Shown here piece by piece: positions 1 to 5,946 of a DNA stretch of 6,061 nucleotides (positions are counted from its first letter, which is position 1; each line of letters begins with the position of its first letter). The translations under genes and the position numbers were made by a program. This DNA is from an uncultured Oscillospiraceae bacterium. GTDB taxonomy: Bacteria; Bacillota; Clostridia; Oscillospirales; Acutalibacteraceae. The notes under the pieces were generated by a model. The model had not been told where the DNA came from and did not search any database. It saw nothing but the letters and a program-made list of their open reading frames with translations. The stretch covers positions 1 through 6,061 of the forward strand of contig USBH01000104.1 in NCBI GenBank assembly GCA_900552925.1, given 5' to 3'.

Positions 1-44
1 ATTAGCTGCAGTCTCGTGGGCTCGGAGATGTGTATAAGAGACAG
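1..44 (+). other. Nextera-type sequencing adapter (artefact), left end
   Basis: Positions 26-44 are exactly the 19-bp Tn5 mosaic end AGATGTGTATAAGAGACAG used in tagmentation libraries. Positions 11-25 (GTCTCGTGGGCTCGG) are the rest of the read-2/i7-side adapter. Bases 3-10 (TAGCTGCA) sit where the 8-nt i7 index belongs, and bases 1-2 (AT) fit the end of the P7 primer. The same sequence occurs in reverse complement at the right end. This is untrimmed library sequence, so real genomic DNA begins at 45. The adapter is open in the frame of the following gene and contributes a false start (GTG at 30) and the false peptide MYKRQ. Confidence 0.98.
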
Positions 45-962
45 GTTTATATCATCAACCCGAAGGCGGGAAAGAAAAATACGGCCGTGTTCTTCATGGA
101 GCGCGCAAAGGCGTTCCACGCGGCGCACGGCGGGGATTATGCGCTCTGCCTGACGCAGCGCGAGGGCCACGGCGAGGCGCTCGCGCGCGAGGCTGCGGCG
201 CAGGGCGGCCCGGTGCGCCTGTGGGCCGTCGGCGGCGACGGCACGCTGCTCGAGGTCGTGCGCGGCGCCGCAAACTGCGAAAACGCGGCGGTCGGCGTCT
301 TTCCGTGCGGCAGCGGCAACGACTTTGTGCGCACGCTCGGCGGCAGGGAGATTTTCATGAATTTCGAGCGGCAGCATCGCGGCACGGCCGTGCCGATCGA
401 TATGATCCGCACCGAGCACGGCGACGCGGTCAACATCTGCTCGCTCGGCTTCGACGCGAAGGTCGCCGACGAGATGACGCGCTACAAGCACCTGCCGGCG
501 GTGAGCGGCGAGCTGGCCTACACGCTTTCGCTCGCGAAATGCTTTTTCGGCAAGCTGGCCGACCCGATGACCGTGACGATCACGGACGAAAACGGGGCGG
601 TCGAGCGGCACAGCGGGGAGTTCATGTTTGCGCTCGCGGGGAACGGGCGCTGGTACGGCGGCGGGTACTGCGGCGCGCCGAAGGCGCAGCTTGCGGACGG
701 CCTGCTCGACTTCGTGCTGATCCGCCGGCCGCCGTACTACCGGATCCCGTTCCTCGTCGGCCGCTACAAGCGCGGCGAGCACATCGACGACGCGCGCTTT
801 GCGGACCTGCTCGTCTACCGGCGCGGCACGCGGATCGAGATCGAGAGCACGGCCGAAATGGTCAGCAACATGGACGGAAACTGCGTGCGCACGCGCCGCG
901 AAACGTATACCGTGATGCCCGGCGCGCTGCGGCTCATTCTGCCTGAGGGGGTGCGGTTGTGA
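45..962 (+). CDS. Diacylglycerol/lipid kinase family protein (YegS/DgkB-like), 5' truncated
   Basis: This is probably a cytosolic, membrane-associated ATP-dependent lipid kinase that phosphorylates diacylglycerol or a related lipid, recycling it for phospholipid or cell-envelope synthesis. The visible 305 codons carry the family landmarks in order: INPKAGK near the start (nt 54-74), the nucleotide-binding and catalytic GGDGT loop (nt 231-245), GSGNDF (nt 309-326), NGRWYGGGY, and the ADGLLD segment typical of the C-terminal metal-binding part, followed by a beta-rich C-terminal half ending near DGN. The true start is missing because the contig begins in adapter. Homologues usually begin only a few residues before IINPKAG, so probably fewer than about 10 codons are lost. 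The apparent upstream GTG at 30 is adapter-derived. The TGA stop overlaps the GTG of the next gene, suggesting coupling. The exact substrate cannot be told from sequence; a related lipid kinase is possible. Confidence 0.9.
   Translation, partial: VYIINPKAGKKNTAVFFMERAKAFHAAHGGDYALCLTQREGHGEALAREAAAQGGPVRLWAVGGDGTLLEVVRGAANCENAAVGVFPCGSGNDFVRTLGGREIFMNFERQHRGTAVPIDMIRTEHGDAVNICSLGFDAKVADEMTRYKHLPAVSGELAYTLSLAKCFFGKLADPMTVTITDENGAVERHSGEFMFALAGNGRWYGGGYCGAPKAQLADGLLDFVLIRRPPYYRIPFLVGRYKRGEHIDDARFADLLVYRRGTRIEIESTAEMVSNMDGNCVRTRRETYTVMPGALRLILPEGVRL
945..951 (+). promoter_or_regulatory. Shine-Dalgarno site for the GNAT gene
   Basis: GAGGGGG lies inside the last codons of the lipid kinase gene, 7 nt before the GTG at 959. 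Good spacing supports the GTG start over the first downstream ATG (1025-1027), which would remove the conserved TERLRLR strand. Confidence 0.65.
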
Positions 963-1540
963 GGAATTTCTGGGAACGCGGTGCGGATATCGAGACGGAG
1001 CGGCTGCGGCTGCGCGCGTGGTCGATGCACGACATGCAGGGTTTTCTGCTGTTCGCGGCCGACCCGGAGGTCATGATGGCGGCGGGCTCGAAGCCCGTGC
1101 TCTCGGCGGACGAGGCGCGCGCGGAGCTGCGCCGCTCGGTCAACGACCCGTACGCCTATGCGATCACGCTGAAAAGCACCGGCGAGATCGTCGGGAAAAT
1201 CAAGTACCAGCGCGACAATTCCCGCTACAACGTGCACAGCATCTCGATCGGCTACGAGCTGGCCCGGCGCTACTGGGGGAACGGCTACATGACCGAGGCG
1301 CTGCGCAGCATGGTGCGCAATGCGTTCGACGTGATGCAGGTCGACCTCGTTGCGATCGGGCATTTCACGGAGAACGACCGGTCGCGGCGCGTGATCGAGC
1401 GCGCGGGCTTTCTGTTCGACGGCGTGACGCCGTACGCGTTCAAGCGCTTCGACGGCCGCGTTTTCGACGAGGTCAACTATTCGATCCTGCGCGAGGAGTA
1501 CGAATCCGGCTCGGTTTCGCCGCGCCGGCGCTTTGCGTAG
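959..1540 (+). CDS. GNAT-family N-acetyltransferase (RimJ/RimL-like)
   Basis: A 193-residue acetyl-CoA-dependent N-acetyltransferase of the Acetyltransf_3 type; the acceptor (protein N-terminus, small amine or antibiotic) cannot be deduced. The fold signature is visible in order: ETERLRLRAW at residues 12-21 (first strand), GEIVGKIKY at 75-83 (central strands), ISIGYEL at 95-101, the acetyl-CoA pyrophosphate loop RRYWGNGYMTEAL at 103-115 (R/Q-x-x-G-x-G/A type), and the C-terminal NDRSRRVIERAGF block at 139-151, where the Asn and the following helix are typical of the family. The GTG start is chosen because of the GAGGGGG site 7 nt upstream and because it keeps the first strand. The start overlaps the TGA of the lipid kinase (GTGA), so the two are probably translated from one message. 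The last residues are Arg-rich (SPRRRFA). No functional tie to the downstream rnf operon is evident. Confidence 0.9.
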   Translation: MRNFWERGADIETERLRLRAWSMHDMQGFLLFAADPEVMMAAGSKPVLSADEARAELRRSVNDPYAYAITLKSTGEIVGKIKYQRDNSRYNVHSISIGYELARRYWGNGYMTEALRSMVRNAFDVMQVDLVAIGHFTENDRSRRVIERAGFLFDGVTPYAFKRFDGRVFDEVNYSILREEYESGSVSPRRRFA

Positions 1541-1589
1541 GATCGCGCCGCATTTTGTAATTTTTGCCGTGCTTTTGCCGCGTTCGCTC

Positions 1590-1618
1590 TTGCCAAGCGC
1601 GGGGCACCGTGATAGAAT
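1590..1618 (+). promoter_or_regulatory. Predicted sigma-A promoter of the rnf operon/leader
   Basis: The -35 element TTGCCA (1590-1595; consensus TTGACA) is separated by exactly 17 bp from the -10 element TAGAAT (1613-1618; consensus TATAAT). A TG dinucleotide at 1610-1611 gives an extended -10 (TGaTAGAAT). Each hexamer has one mismatch, unusually good for such GC-rich DNA. It lies between the GNAT stop (1540) and rnfC (1771) on the same strand. The expected transcription start is near 1625, directly before the first hairpin of the leader. Prediction by eye only. Confidence 0.7.
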
Positions 1619-1624
1619 GAGGAA

Positions 1625-1743
1625 AGTCCCAAAGGCGGGCACCCGGACAGCGGGCAGCCATGCCGCAGGGCGGTGCAGTTCGGCCTTGAAGGCGCTGCGC
1701 CGTGTTCGGCTTTGCCGGTATCCGCCGGCAAAGTCCGTTTTTT
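1625..1743 (+). ncRNA. Structured 5' leader or small RNA upstream of rnfC, class unrecognised
   Basis: From the predicted start near 1625 the RNA can fold into four hairpins in a row. P1 pairs GTCC 1626-1629 with GGAC 1645-1648. P2 pairs GCGG-CA 1650-1656 (one bulged G) with TGCCGC 1661-1666, closing a GCCA loop. P3 pairs CGGTGCAG 1671-1678 with CTGCGCCG 1695-1702 (eight pairs including one G-U), with an inner GCCT/AGGC helix at 1683-1693. P4 is the intrinsic terminator. Linkers are only 1-4 nt. A promoter, packed helices and a terminator just before the first gene are the usual layout of a cis-acting attenuation leader, but the same layout would suit an independent RNA of about 119 nt. No signature of a riboswitch, T-box, SRP RNA, 6S RNA or RNase P RNA that I know is present. 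Pairings were found by eye; no energy or covariation was computed. Confidence 0.45.
1707..1743 (+). terminator. Intrinsic terminator/attenuator before rnfC
   Basis: CGGCTTTGCCGG (1707-1718) pairs with CCGGCAAAG-T-CCG (1725-1737). This gives 12 base pairs interrupted by one bulged T (1734), a 6-nt loop TATCCG, and a run of six T (1738-1743) immediately after the stem. It is oriented for the + strand and is not symmetrical, since no A-run precedes it. It ends 27 nt before the rnfC ATG. It could stop read-through from the GNAT gene, but because a promoter lies upstream of it and none is obvious between it and rnfC, it more likely acts within the rnf leader. Confidence 0.82.
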
Positions 1744-1770
1744 AGATTCAGAAAGGATGGACGAAGGAAG

Positions 1771-3117
1771 ATGGAAATCACTTTTCCGAAGCGCCCGTAC
1801 CGCACGCACGGCGGCGCGCACGTGCCGCATCATAAGAATACGGCGCATATGGAAACGCGCGTCATGCCGCCGCCTGCCGAGGTCACGCTGCCGATGACGC
1901 AGCATATCGGCGCGCCGTGCGTTCCCATTGTGAAAAAGGGCGACCATGTTTATGTCGGCACGAAGGTCGCGGACAGCGACGCCTATGTTTCGGCGCCGAT
2001 CCACGCGTCCGTGTCGGGCACCGTGAAGGAGATCGCGAAGGTGATGATGCCCGGCGGCCAGATGGCGGATGCGGTCGTCATCACCTCCGACGGCCTGATG
2101 GAGCGCGACCCCGCGATTGCGCCGCCGCCGGAGATCCGCACGAAGCAGCAGCTCGCGCAGGCCGCGCGGGACGCCGGCCTTGTGGGCCTCGGCGGCGCGG
2201 GCTTCCCGGCGCATGTCAAGCTCAATGTGCCGGACGACAAGGCGATCGACACGCTGATCGTCAACGTCGCCGAGTGCGAGCCGTACATCACTTCCGACCA
2301 CCGGGAGGCGCTCGAAAACGGCAAAAACGTGCTGTACGGCGTGTACAAGATCAAGGAGATCCTCGGCGTGCACCGCGTGCTGATCGCGATTGAGGACAAC
2401 AAGCCCGACGCGATCGAGGCGCTGCGGAAGATCGCCGACAACCGGGAGCTCGACCCGAACGACGAGGTGCGCATCCTGCCGCTGCGCGCCATGTACCCGC
2501 AGGGCGCCGAAAAGGTGCTCGTGCAGGCCTGCACGGGGCGCAAGGTGCCGGCGGGCGGCCTGCCGGCCGACGTCGGCTGCCTCGTGATGAACATCGCCTC
2601 GGTGTCCTTCCTCGCCAGCTACATGAAGACCGGCATGCCGCTGACGCTCAAGCGCGTCACGGTCGACGGCAGCGCCGTGCAGAACCCGCAGAACGTCATC
2701 GTCCCGGTCGGCACGAAGATCGCGGAGGTCATGGCATTCTGCGGCGGCTACCGCGAAGAGCCGAAGAAGATCATCATGGGCGGGCCGATGATGGGCGTCG
2801 CCGTCACGTCGGACGAGCTGCCCGTTCTGAAGCAGAACAACGGCCTTCTGGCCTTCGGCGCGCGCGAAGCGCAGCTTATGGAGCCGACGGAGTGCATCCA
2901 CTGCGGCCGCTGCGTCGCGGCATGTCCGATGCACCTGCTGCCGACGCGGCTTGAAAAATACGCCGAGCGCAAGGATGTGGAGATGCTGAAATCGCTCGAC
3001 ATCATGAGCTGCATGGAGTGCGGCTGCTGCGCGTATTCGTGCCCGGCGGGCCGTCGCCTCGTGCAGGCGATCCGCCTCGGCAAGTTTTATGTGAAAAAGG
3101 ACGGTGCAAAGAAATGA
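1771..3117 (+). CDS. rnfC: Rnf complex subunit RnfC (NADH-binding iron-sulfur protein)
   Basis: RnfC is the peripheral cytoplasmic subunit of the Rnf ferredoxin:NAD+ oxidoreductase, where NAD+ is reduced. The 448 residues show the RnfC N-terminal region (HGGAHVPHHK at 13-22), the Gly-rich nucleotide/flavin loop GLVGLGGAGFPAHVKL at 136-151 shared with the NuoF family, NVAECEPYI at 165-173, YPQGAEKVL at 242-250, IMGGPMMG at 335-342, and two 4Fe-4S motifs: C375-x2-C378-x2-C381-x3-C385-P and C414-x2-C417-x2-C420-x3-C424-P. Length matches clostridial RnfC; the long repetitive tail of enteric RsxC is absent. I chose ATG 1771. The frame is open back to a GTG at 1702, but that codon lies just before the terminator stem and would add an unlike 23-residue leader. 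Purine-rich sites lie at 1752-1757 (AAAGGA) and 1763-1768 (GAAGGA), neither at ideal spacing. The stop overlaps the rnfD start (ATGA). Confidence 0.96.
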   Translation: MEITFPKRPYRTHGGAHVPHHKNTAHMETRVMPPPAEVTLPMTQHIGAPCVPIVKKGDHVYVGTKVADSDAYVSAPIHASVSGTVKEIAKVMMPGGQMADAVVITSDGLMERDPAIAPPPEIRTKQQLAQAARDAGLVGLGGAGFPAHVKLNVPDDKAIDTLIVNVAECEPYITSDHREALENGKNVLYGVYKIKEILGVHRVLIAIEDNKPDAIEALRKIADNRELDPNDEVRILPLRAMYPQGAEKVLVQACTGRKVPAGGLPADVGCLVMNIASVSFLASYMKTGMPLTLKRVTVDGSAVQNPQNVIVPVGTKIAEVMAFCGGYREEPKKIIMGGPMMGVAVTSDELPVLKQNNGLLAFGAREAQLMEPTECIHCGRCVAACPMHLLPTRLEKYAERKDVEMLKSLDIMSCMECGCCAYSCPAGRRLVQAIRLGKFYVKKDGAKK

Positions 3118-4067
3118 ATAAACTGATTGTCTCGTCCTCGCCGCATTTCCACGCGAAGGACACGACCGCCGGCATCATGCTGGACGTCATCATCGCGCTC
3201 ACGCCGGCCATGATCGCTTCGGTGATCATTTTCGGCTTCCGCGCGGCGGTCATCATCCTCACAACGGTCGCGTCGTGCATTTTGAGCGAGTACCTCTCGC
3301 GTGTCGTGATGAAGCGGCGGCAGACCGTCGGCGACCTCTCCTGCGTCGTCACCGGCATTCTGCTCGCGATGAACCTGCCGGTTTCGATCAACCCGCTCAT
3401 CGCGGCGTTCGGCGGCGTCGTTGCGATCGTCGTCGTCAAGCAGATGTTCGGCGGCATCGGGCAGAACTTCGTGAACCCGGCGCTGACCGCGCGCATCATC
3501 CTGATGAATTCGTTCCCGGCGAAGATGACCGCCTGGACCGCCCCGATGGACCACAGCTACTTCGACGCGATGACGACGGCGACGCCGCTCGGCATCCTCT
3601 CGGAGGGCACGGGCGAGGCGCTGCCTTCGTATCTCGACATGTTCCTCGGCAACACCGGCGGCTGCCTCGGCGAAACGTGCGCGCTGGCGCTTCTGATCGG
3701 CGGCGTGTACCTCGTCGCGCGGCGCGTCATCAGCCCGGTGATCCCGGTTACATACCTCGCGACGGCGGCGGTGCTCTCGCTGCTGCTCGGTCGCGACCCG
3801 CTCTTCGACCTGCTTTCGGGCGGCCTGCTGCTCGGCGCGATCTTTATGGCGACCGACTACACGACGAGCCCGATCAACTTCGGCGGCCGCATCGTCTTTG
3901 CAATCGGCTGCGGCGTGCTGACGATCCTGATCCGCGAGTTCGGCTCGCTGCCCGAGGGCGTTTCGTATTCGATCGTTCTGATGAACATCATGGTGCCGCT
4001 GATCGAGCGCGCCGTGAAGCCGCGGGCCTTCGGCAAGGTGAAGGCCGGAAAGGCGGGTGCGAAATGA
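3114..4067 (+). CDS. rnfD: Rnf complex membrane subunit RnfD (covalent FMN)
   Basis: Integral membrane subunit of the Rnf complex, related to NqrB, which carries a covalently bound FMN and takes part in electron transfer coupled to cation export. The 317 residues are strongly hydrophobic with multiple membrane segments (for example about 22-42, 77-110, 188-205, 213-226, 235-247 and 258-273). Family motifs are SSSPHFHAKDTT at 7-18, GQNFVNPAL at 116-124, the flavinylation-type motif TTATPL at 154-159 (T157 is the expected phosphoester-linked FMN site by analogy with the S/T-G-A-T consensus), GETCALALLIGG at 186-197, FMATDYTTSP at 244-253 and EGVSYSIVLMNIMVPLIE at 281-298. The short C-terminal tail is Lys/Ala-rich. 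The ATG start overlaps the rnfC stop by 4 nt. An earlier in-frame start (3018) would lie inside the cluster-coding end of rnfC and is rejected. AAGGA at 3097-3101 is the nearest Shine-Dalgarno match, at a long 12-nt spacing. Confidence 0.96.
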   Translation: MNKLIVSSSPHFHAKDTTAGIMLDVIIALTPAMIASVIIFGFRAAVIILTTVASCILSEYLSRVVMKRRQTVGDLSCVVTGILLAMNLPVSINPLIAAFGGVVAIVVVKQMFGGIGQNFVNPALTARIILMNSFPAKMTAWTAPMDHSYFDAMTTATPLGILSEGTGEALPSYLDMFLGNTGGCLGETCALALLIGGVYLVARRVISPVIPVTYLATAAVLSLLLGRDPLFDLLSGGLLLGAIFMATDYTTSPINFGGRIVFAIGCGVLTILIREFGSLPEGVSYSIVLMNIMVPLIERAVKPRAFGKVKAGKAGAK

Positions 4068-4612
4068 AGCTGAATGCAAGTGCGGTTTTGAAACCCGCCC
4101 TCACGCTTTTTGTGATCTGCCTCGTCGTCACGGCGCTGCTTGCAGGCACCAATATGCTGACGAAGGACAGGATCGCCGAGCAGGCGCAGATCACCGCGGA
4201 GGAGTCGCGGCGCATCGTCCTTTCGGAGGCCGATGCGTTTGAGGAGACGGACGGCTGCTACACGGGCACGCGCGGCGGCGAAGTCGTCGGCTACGTGTTC
4301 GAGACCGAGGCGAAGGGCTACGGCGACACGGTGCGGGTCATGACCGGCATCGACACCGCGGGCAGCATCACGGGCGTCGTGATCCTCAGCCATGAGGAGA
4401 CGCCGGGCCTCGGCGCAAACGCCGAGCGCGCCTCGTTTACGGACCAGTACAAGCAGGCGGTCCCGGAAAACGGGATCACGCTTGTGAAGAACAAAACGCC
4501 CGAAGCGGGCGAAGTCGAGGCGCTGACCGGCGCGACGATCACGAGCCGCGCCGTCACCGACGCCGTCAATGCGGCGATCGAGCAGTACAATGCCATAAAG
4601 GGGGGCGCATGA
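4064..4612 (+). CDS. rnfG: Rnf complex subunit RnfG (FMN-binding)
   Basis: RnfG is anchored by one N-terminal membrane helix with an extracytoplasmic FMN_bind domain that carries a covalently linked FMN, passing electrons within the Rnf complex. The 182 residues show a single hydrophobic segment at about 11-28, then a soluble domain with KGYGDTVRVMTGID at 84-97, GVVILSHEETPGLG at 104-117 and the flavinylation motif LTGATITSRAV at 154-164, where T158 is the expected FMN attachment site. Length is typical of clostridial RnfG. Its ATG overlaps the rnfD stop (ATGA at 4064-4067), and the Gly-rich stretch before it contains AAAGG about 10 nt upstream. A frame-extended start upstream would run through rnfD in another frame and is not credible. 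The following rnfE start is 1 nt after the stop. Confidence 0.96.
   Translation: MKLNASAVLKPALTLFVICLVVTALLAGTNMLTKDRIAEQAQITAEESRRIVLSEADAFEETDGCYTGTRGGEVVGYVFETEAKGYGDTVRVMTGIDTAGSITGVVILSHEETPGLGANAERASFTDQYKQAVPENGITLVKNKTPEAGEVEALTGATITSRAVTDAVNAAIEQYNAIKGGA
4597..4605 (+). promoter_or_regulatory. Shine-Dalgarno site for rnfE
   Basis: AAAGGGGGG lies 8 nt before the rnfE ATG at 4614 and inside the last rnfG codons. An ATG at 4609-4611, overlapping the rnfG stop, is in another frame and does not lead into RnfE, so spacing and frame both favour 4614. Confidence 0.6.
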
Positions 4613-4613
4613 G

Positions 4614-5303
4614 ATGGCAAAGAATCTGAGACAGGAGTTCACTAAAGGCATTATCAAGGAGAACCCCGTGCTGCGGCTCGTGCTCGGCACCTGTGCGACG
4701 CTGGCCGTCACGACGGCGGCGTCGAACGCGATCGGCATGGGCCTCGCGACGACGTTCGTGCTTGTCTGTTCGAATGCGGCGATCTCCCTGCTCAAAAAGG
4801 TCATTCCCGATAAGGTGCGCATCCCGGCGTACATCACGCTGATCGCGGGCTTTGTCACGATCGTGCAGCTTCTGGTCAAGGCGTTCGTCCCGTCGCTCGA
4901 CGAGGCGCTCGGCGTCTTCCTGCCGCTGATCGTCGTCAACTGCATCATTCTCGGCCGCGCGGAGATGTTCGCGAGCAAGAACCCCGTGCTGCCCAGCATC
5001 GTGGACGGCCTGGGCATGGGCGTCGGCTTTACGGCGGCGCTGCTTGCGATGGGCATCATCCGCGAGCTGCTCGGCGCAGGCACCGTGTTCGGCCTGCCCG
5101 TGCTCTCGGGCTTTATGGACCCGATCATCATCTTCCTGCTCCCGCCGGGCGGCTTCTTCGTGTTCGGCATTCTGGTCGCGATTGCGGGCAAGCTTTCCGA
5201 GGAGGGCAAGGCGCCCGAAACGATGGGCTGCGCCTCGTGCCCGCTGGCGGCCTCCTGCTCGAAGGTGCAGGAAAAGTGTGAAAAGGAGGGCGGGGAGAAG
5301 TAA
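4614..5303 (+). CDS. rnfE: Rnf complex membrane subunit RnfE, with Cys-rich C-terminal tail
   Basis: RnfE and RnfA are homologous multi-helix membrane subunits (Rnf-Nqr family) that together bind an iron-sulfur cluster within the membrane, linking the cytoplasmic and outer parts of the electron path. The 229 residues start with the amphipathic FTKGIIKENPVLRLVLGTC of the family and contain about six hydrophobic segments. The cluster-ligand candidates are C27 (LGTC) and C110 (VVNCIILGRAE). ELLGAGTVFG at 151-160 is also typical. After the last helix a soluble tail of about 35 residues holds four cysteines, C206-x2-C209-x5-C215-x6-C222, followed by a charged end. I cannot say how widespread this tail is; it could bind a metal or cluster, or be disulfide or lipid modified. 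The start is 1 nt after the rnfG stop, with AAAGGGGGG 8 nt upstream. The stop shares one base with the rnfA start (TAATG). Confidence 0.95.
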   Translation: MAKNLRQEFTKGIIKENPVLRLVLGTCATLAVTTAASNAIGMGLATTFVLVCSNAAISLLKKVIPDKVRIPAYITLIAGFVTIVQLLVKAFVPSLDEALGVFLPLIVVNCIILGRAEMFASKNPVLPSIVDGLGMGVGFTAALLAMGIIRELLGAGTVFGLPVLSGFMDPIIIFLLPPGGFFVFGILVAIAGKLSEEGKAPETMGCASCPLAASCSKVQEKCEKEGGEK

Positions 5304-5914
5304 TGGACCTGAGATTTCTTGTCGGCGTTTTTCTCGCCGCGATCCTCACCGAAAACTATATCCTGAATAAATTTCTCGGCATCTGCCCGTTCCTCGGCGT
5401 GTCGAAGAAGCTCAACACGGCCGTCGGCATGAGCTGCGCGGTCACGGCGGTCATGGTCATCGCGACGGCGGTGACCTGGCCGGTGTACACCTACGTGCTC
5501 GTCCCGAACGATCTCAGCTATTTGCAGACGATCGTCTTCATCCTGATCATCGCGGCGCTCGTGCAGCTGCTCGAGATCATGATGCGCAAATACATGCCGC
5601 CGCTGTATAATGCGCTCGGCATTTACCTGCCGCTCATCACGACGAACTGCGCCGTGCTCGGCGTCACGATGCTGGTGCTCGAGAAGGGCGCGGCGGATGC
5701 GAATTTCGGCTACGTCGCGTCGCTCGTCAACGCGTTCGGCGCGGGCGTCGGCTTCCTCGTCGCGATGGTGCTGTTCGCCGGCGTGCGCGAGCGGCTCGAG
5801 CTTTGCGACGTGCCGAAGTTCCTGCGCGGCCTGCCGATCACGCTGATCGCCGCCTCGCTTGTGGCGGTTTCGTTCCTCGGCTTCAACGGCATCGTGGACG
5901 GCCTGCTCGCCTGA
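5303..5914 (+). CDS. rnfA: Rnf complex membrane subunit RnfA
   Basis: RnfA is the inverted-topology partner of RnfE; the pair holds the intramembrane iron-sulfur cluster of the Rnf complex. The 203 residues form about six hydrophobic segments and show the RnfA signatures LTENYILNKFLGICPFLGVS at 15-34 with C28, and PPLYNALGIYLPLITTNCAVLG at 99-120 with C116; these two Cys are the expected cluster ligands. Further motifs are NAFGAGVGF at 143-151 and the end segment PITLIAASLVAVSFLGFNG. It is a few residues longer than many RnfA proteins, with nothing missing. The ATG overlaps the rnfE TAA by one base (TAATG). GGGGAG at 5292-5297 gives a 5-nt spacing, and AAGGAGG at 5283-5289 is also nearby, so initiation is well supported or coupled to rnfE termination. 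Coverage of both halves of the cluster site suggests an active complex. Confidence 0.96.
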   Translation: MDLRFLVGVFLAAILTENYILNKFLGICPFLGVSKKLNTAVGMSCAVTAVMVIATAVTWPVYTYVLVPNDLSYLQTIVFILIIAALVQLLEIMMRKYMPPLYNALGIYLPLITTNCAVLGVTMLVLEKGAADANFGYVASLVNAFGAGVGFLVAMVLFAGVRERLELCDVPKFLRGLPITLIAASLVAVSFLGFNGIVDGLLA

Positions 5915-5931
5915 GGCGCATCTGAGTTATG

Positions 5932-5937
5932 AAAGGA
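5932..5937 (+). promoter_or_regulatory. Shine-Dalgarno site for rnfB
   Basis: AAAGGA lies 9 nt before the ATG at 5947 in the 32-nt rnfA-rnfB gap, the only real spacer in the operon. Two nearby ATGs (5929 and 5940) are excluded: the first stops after three codons and the second reads out of frame to RnfB. Confidence 0.6.
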
Positions 5938-5946
5938 TAATGGAGT

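Noticed and set aside
1526..1565. Possible terminator of the GNAT gene: CGGCGC (1526-1531) pairing with GCGCCG (1545-1550), followed by an interrupted T-rich stretch.
   Set aside because: The stem is only 6 bp with a 13-nt loop containing the stop codon, and the T-tract is broken by G, A and A. It is too weak to annotate with confidence, although some termination there is possible.
1615..1630. GAGGAAAGTCC-like string reminiscent of the conserved P4 region of RNase P RNA (rnpB).
   Set aside because: Only this short string matches. The distal conserved region with ACAGNRA is absent, and only about 120 nt are available before the terminator, against more than 300 nt for bacterial RNase P RNA. 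It also overlaps the promoter.
1667..1679. AGGGCGGTGCAG, loosely like the T-box consensus AGGGTGGNACCGCG.
   Set aside because: The invariant ACCGCG part is missing, the leader is too short for a T-box stem I, and the downstream gene is not an amino-acid or tRNA-synthetase gene.
1617..1745. A 42-codon open frame in the rnfC leader starting at ATG 1617, possible leader peptide.
   Set aside because: Its ATG overlaps the -10 element, so it would lie upstream of the predicted transcript start, and it has no Shine-Dalgarno site. The frame simply runs through the hairpins to the TAG after the T-tract.
1477..2934. Long antisense open frames opposite rnfC (485 codons), opposite rnfD (3087-4079) and opposite rnfG/rnfE (3857-5209).
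   Set aside because: Their products are low-complexity, Arg/His/Asp- or Ser/Thr/Pro-rich shadows of well-supported + strand genes, as expected in GC-rich DNA where antisense stop codons are rare. No ribosome site or domain supports them.
5929..5940. Three-codon mini-ORF (ATG AAA GGA TAA) overlapping the rnfB ribosome site.
   Set aside because: It has no ribosome site of its own, and such a short frame is easily produced by chance from the sequence AAAGGA. No evidence that it is translated or regulatory.
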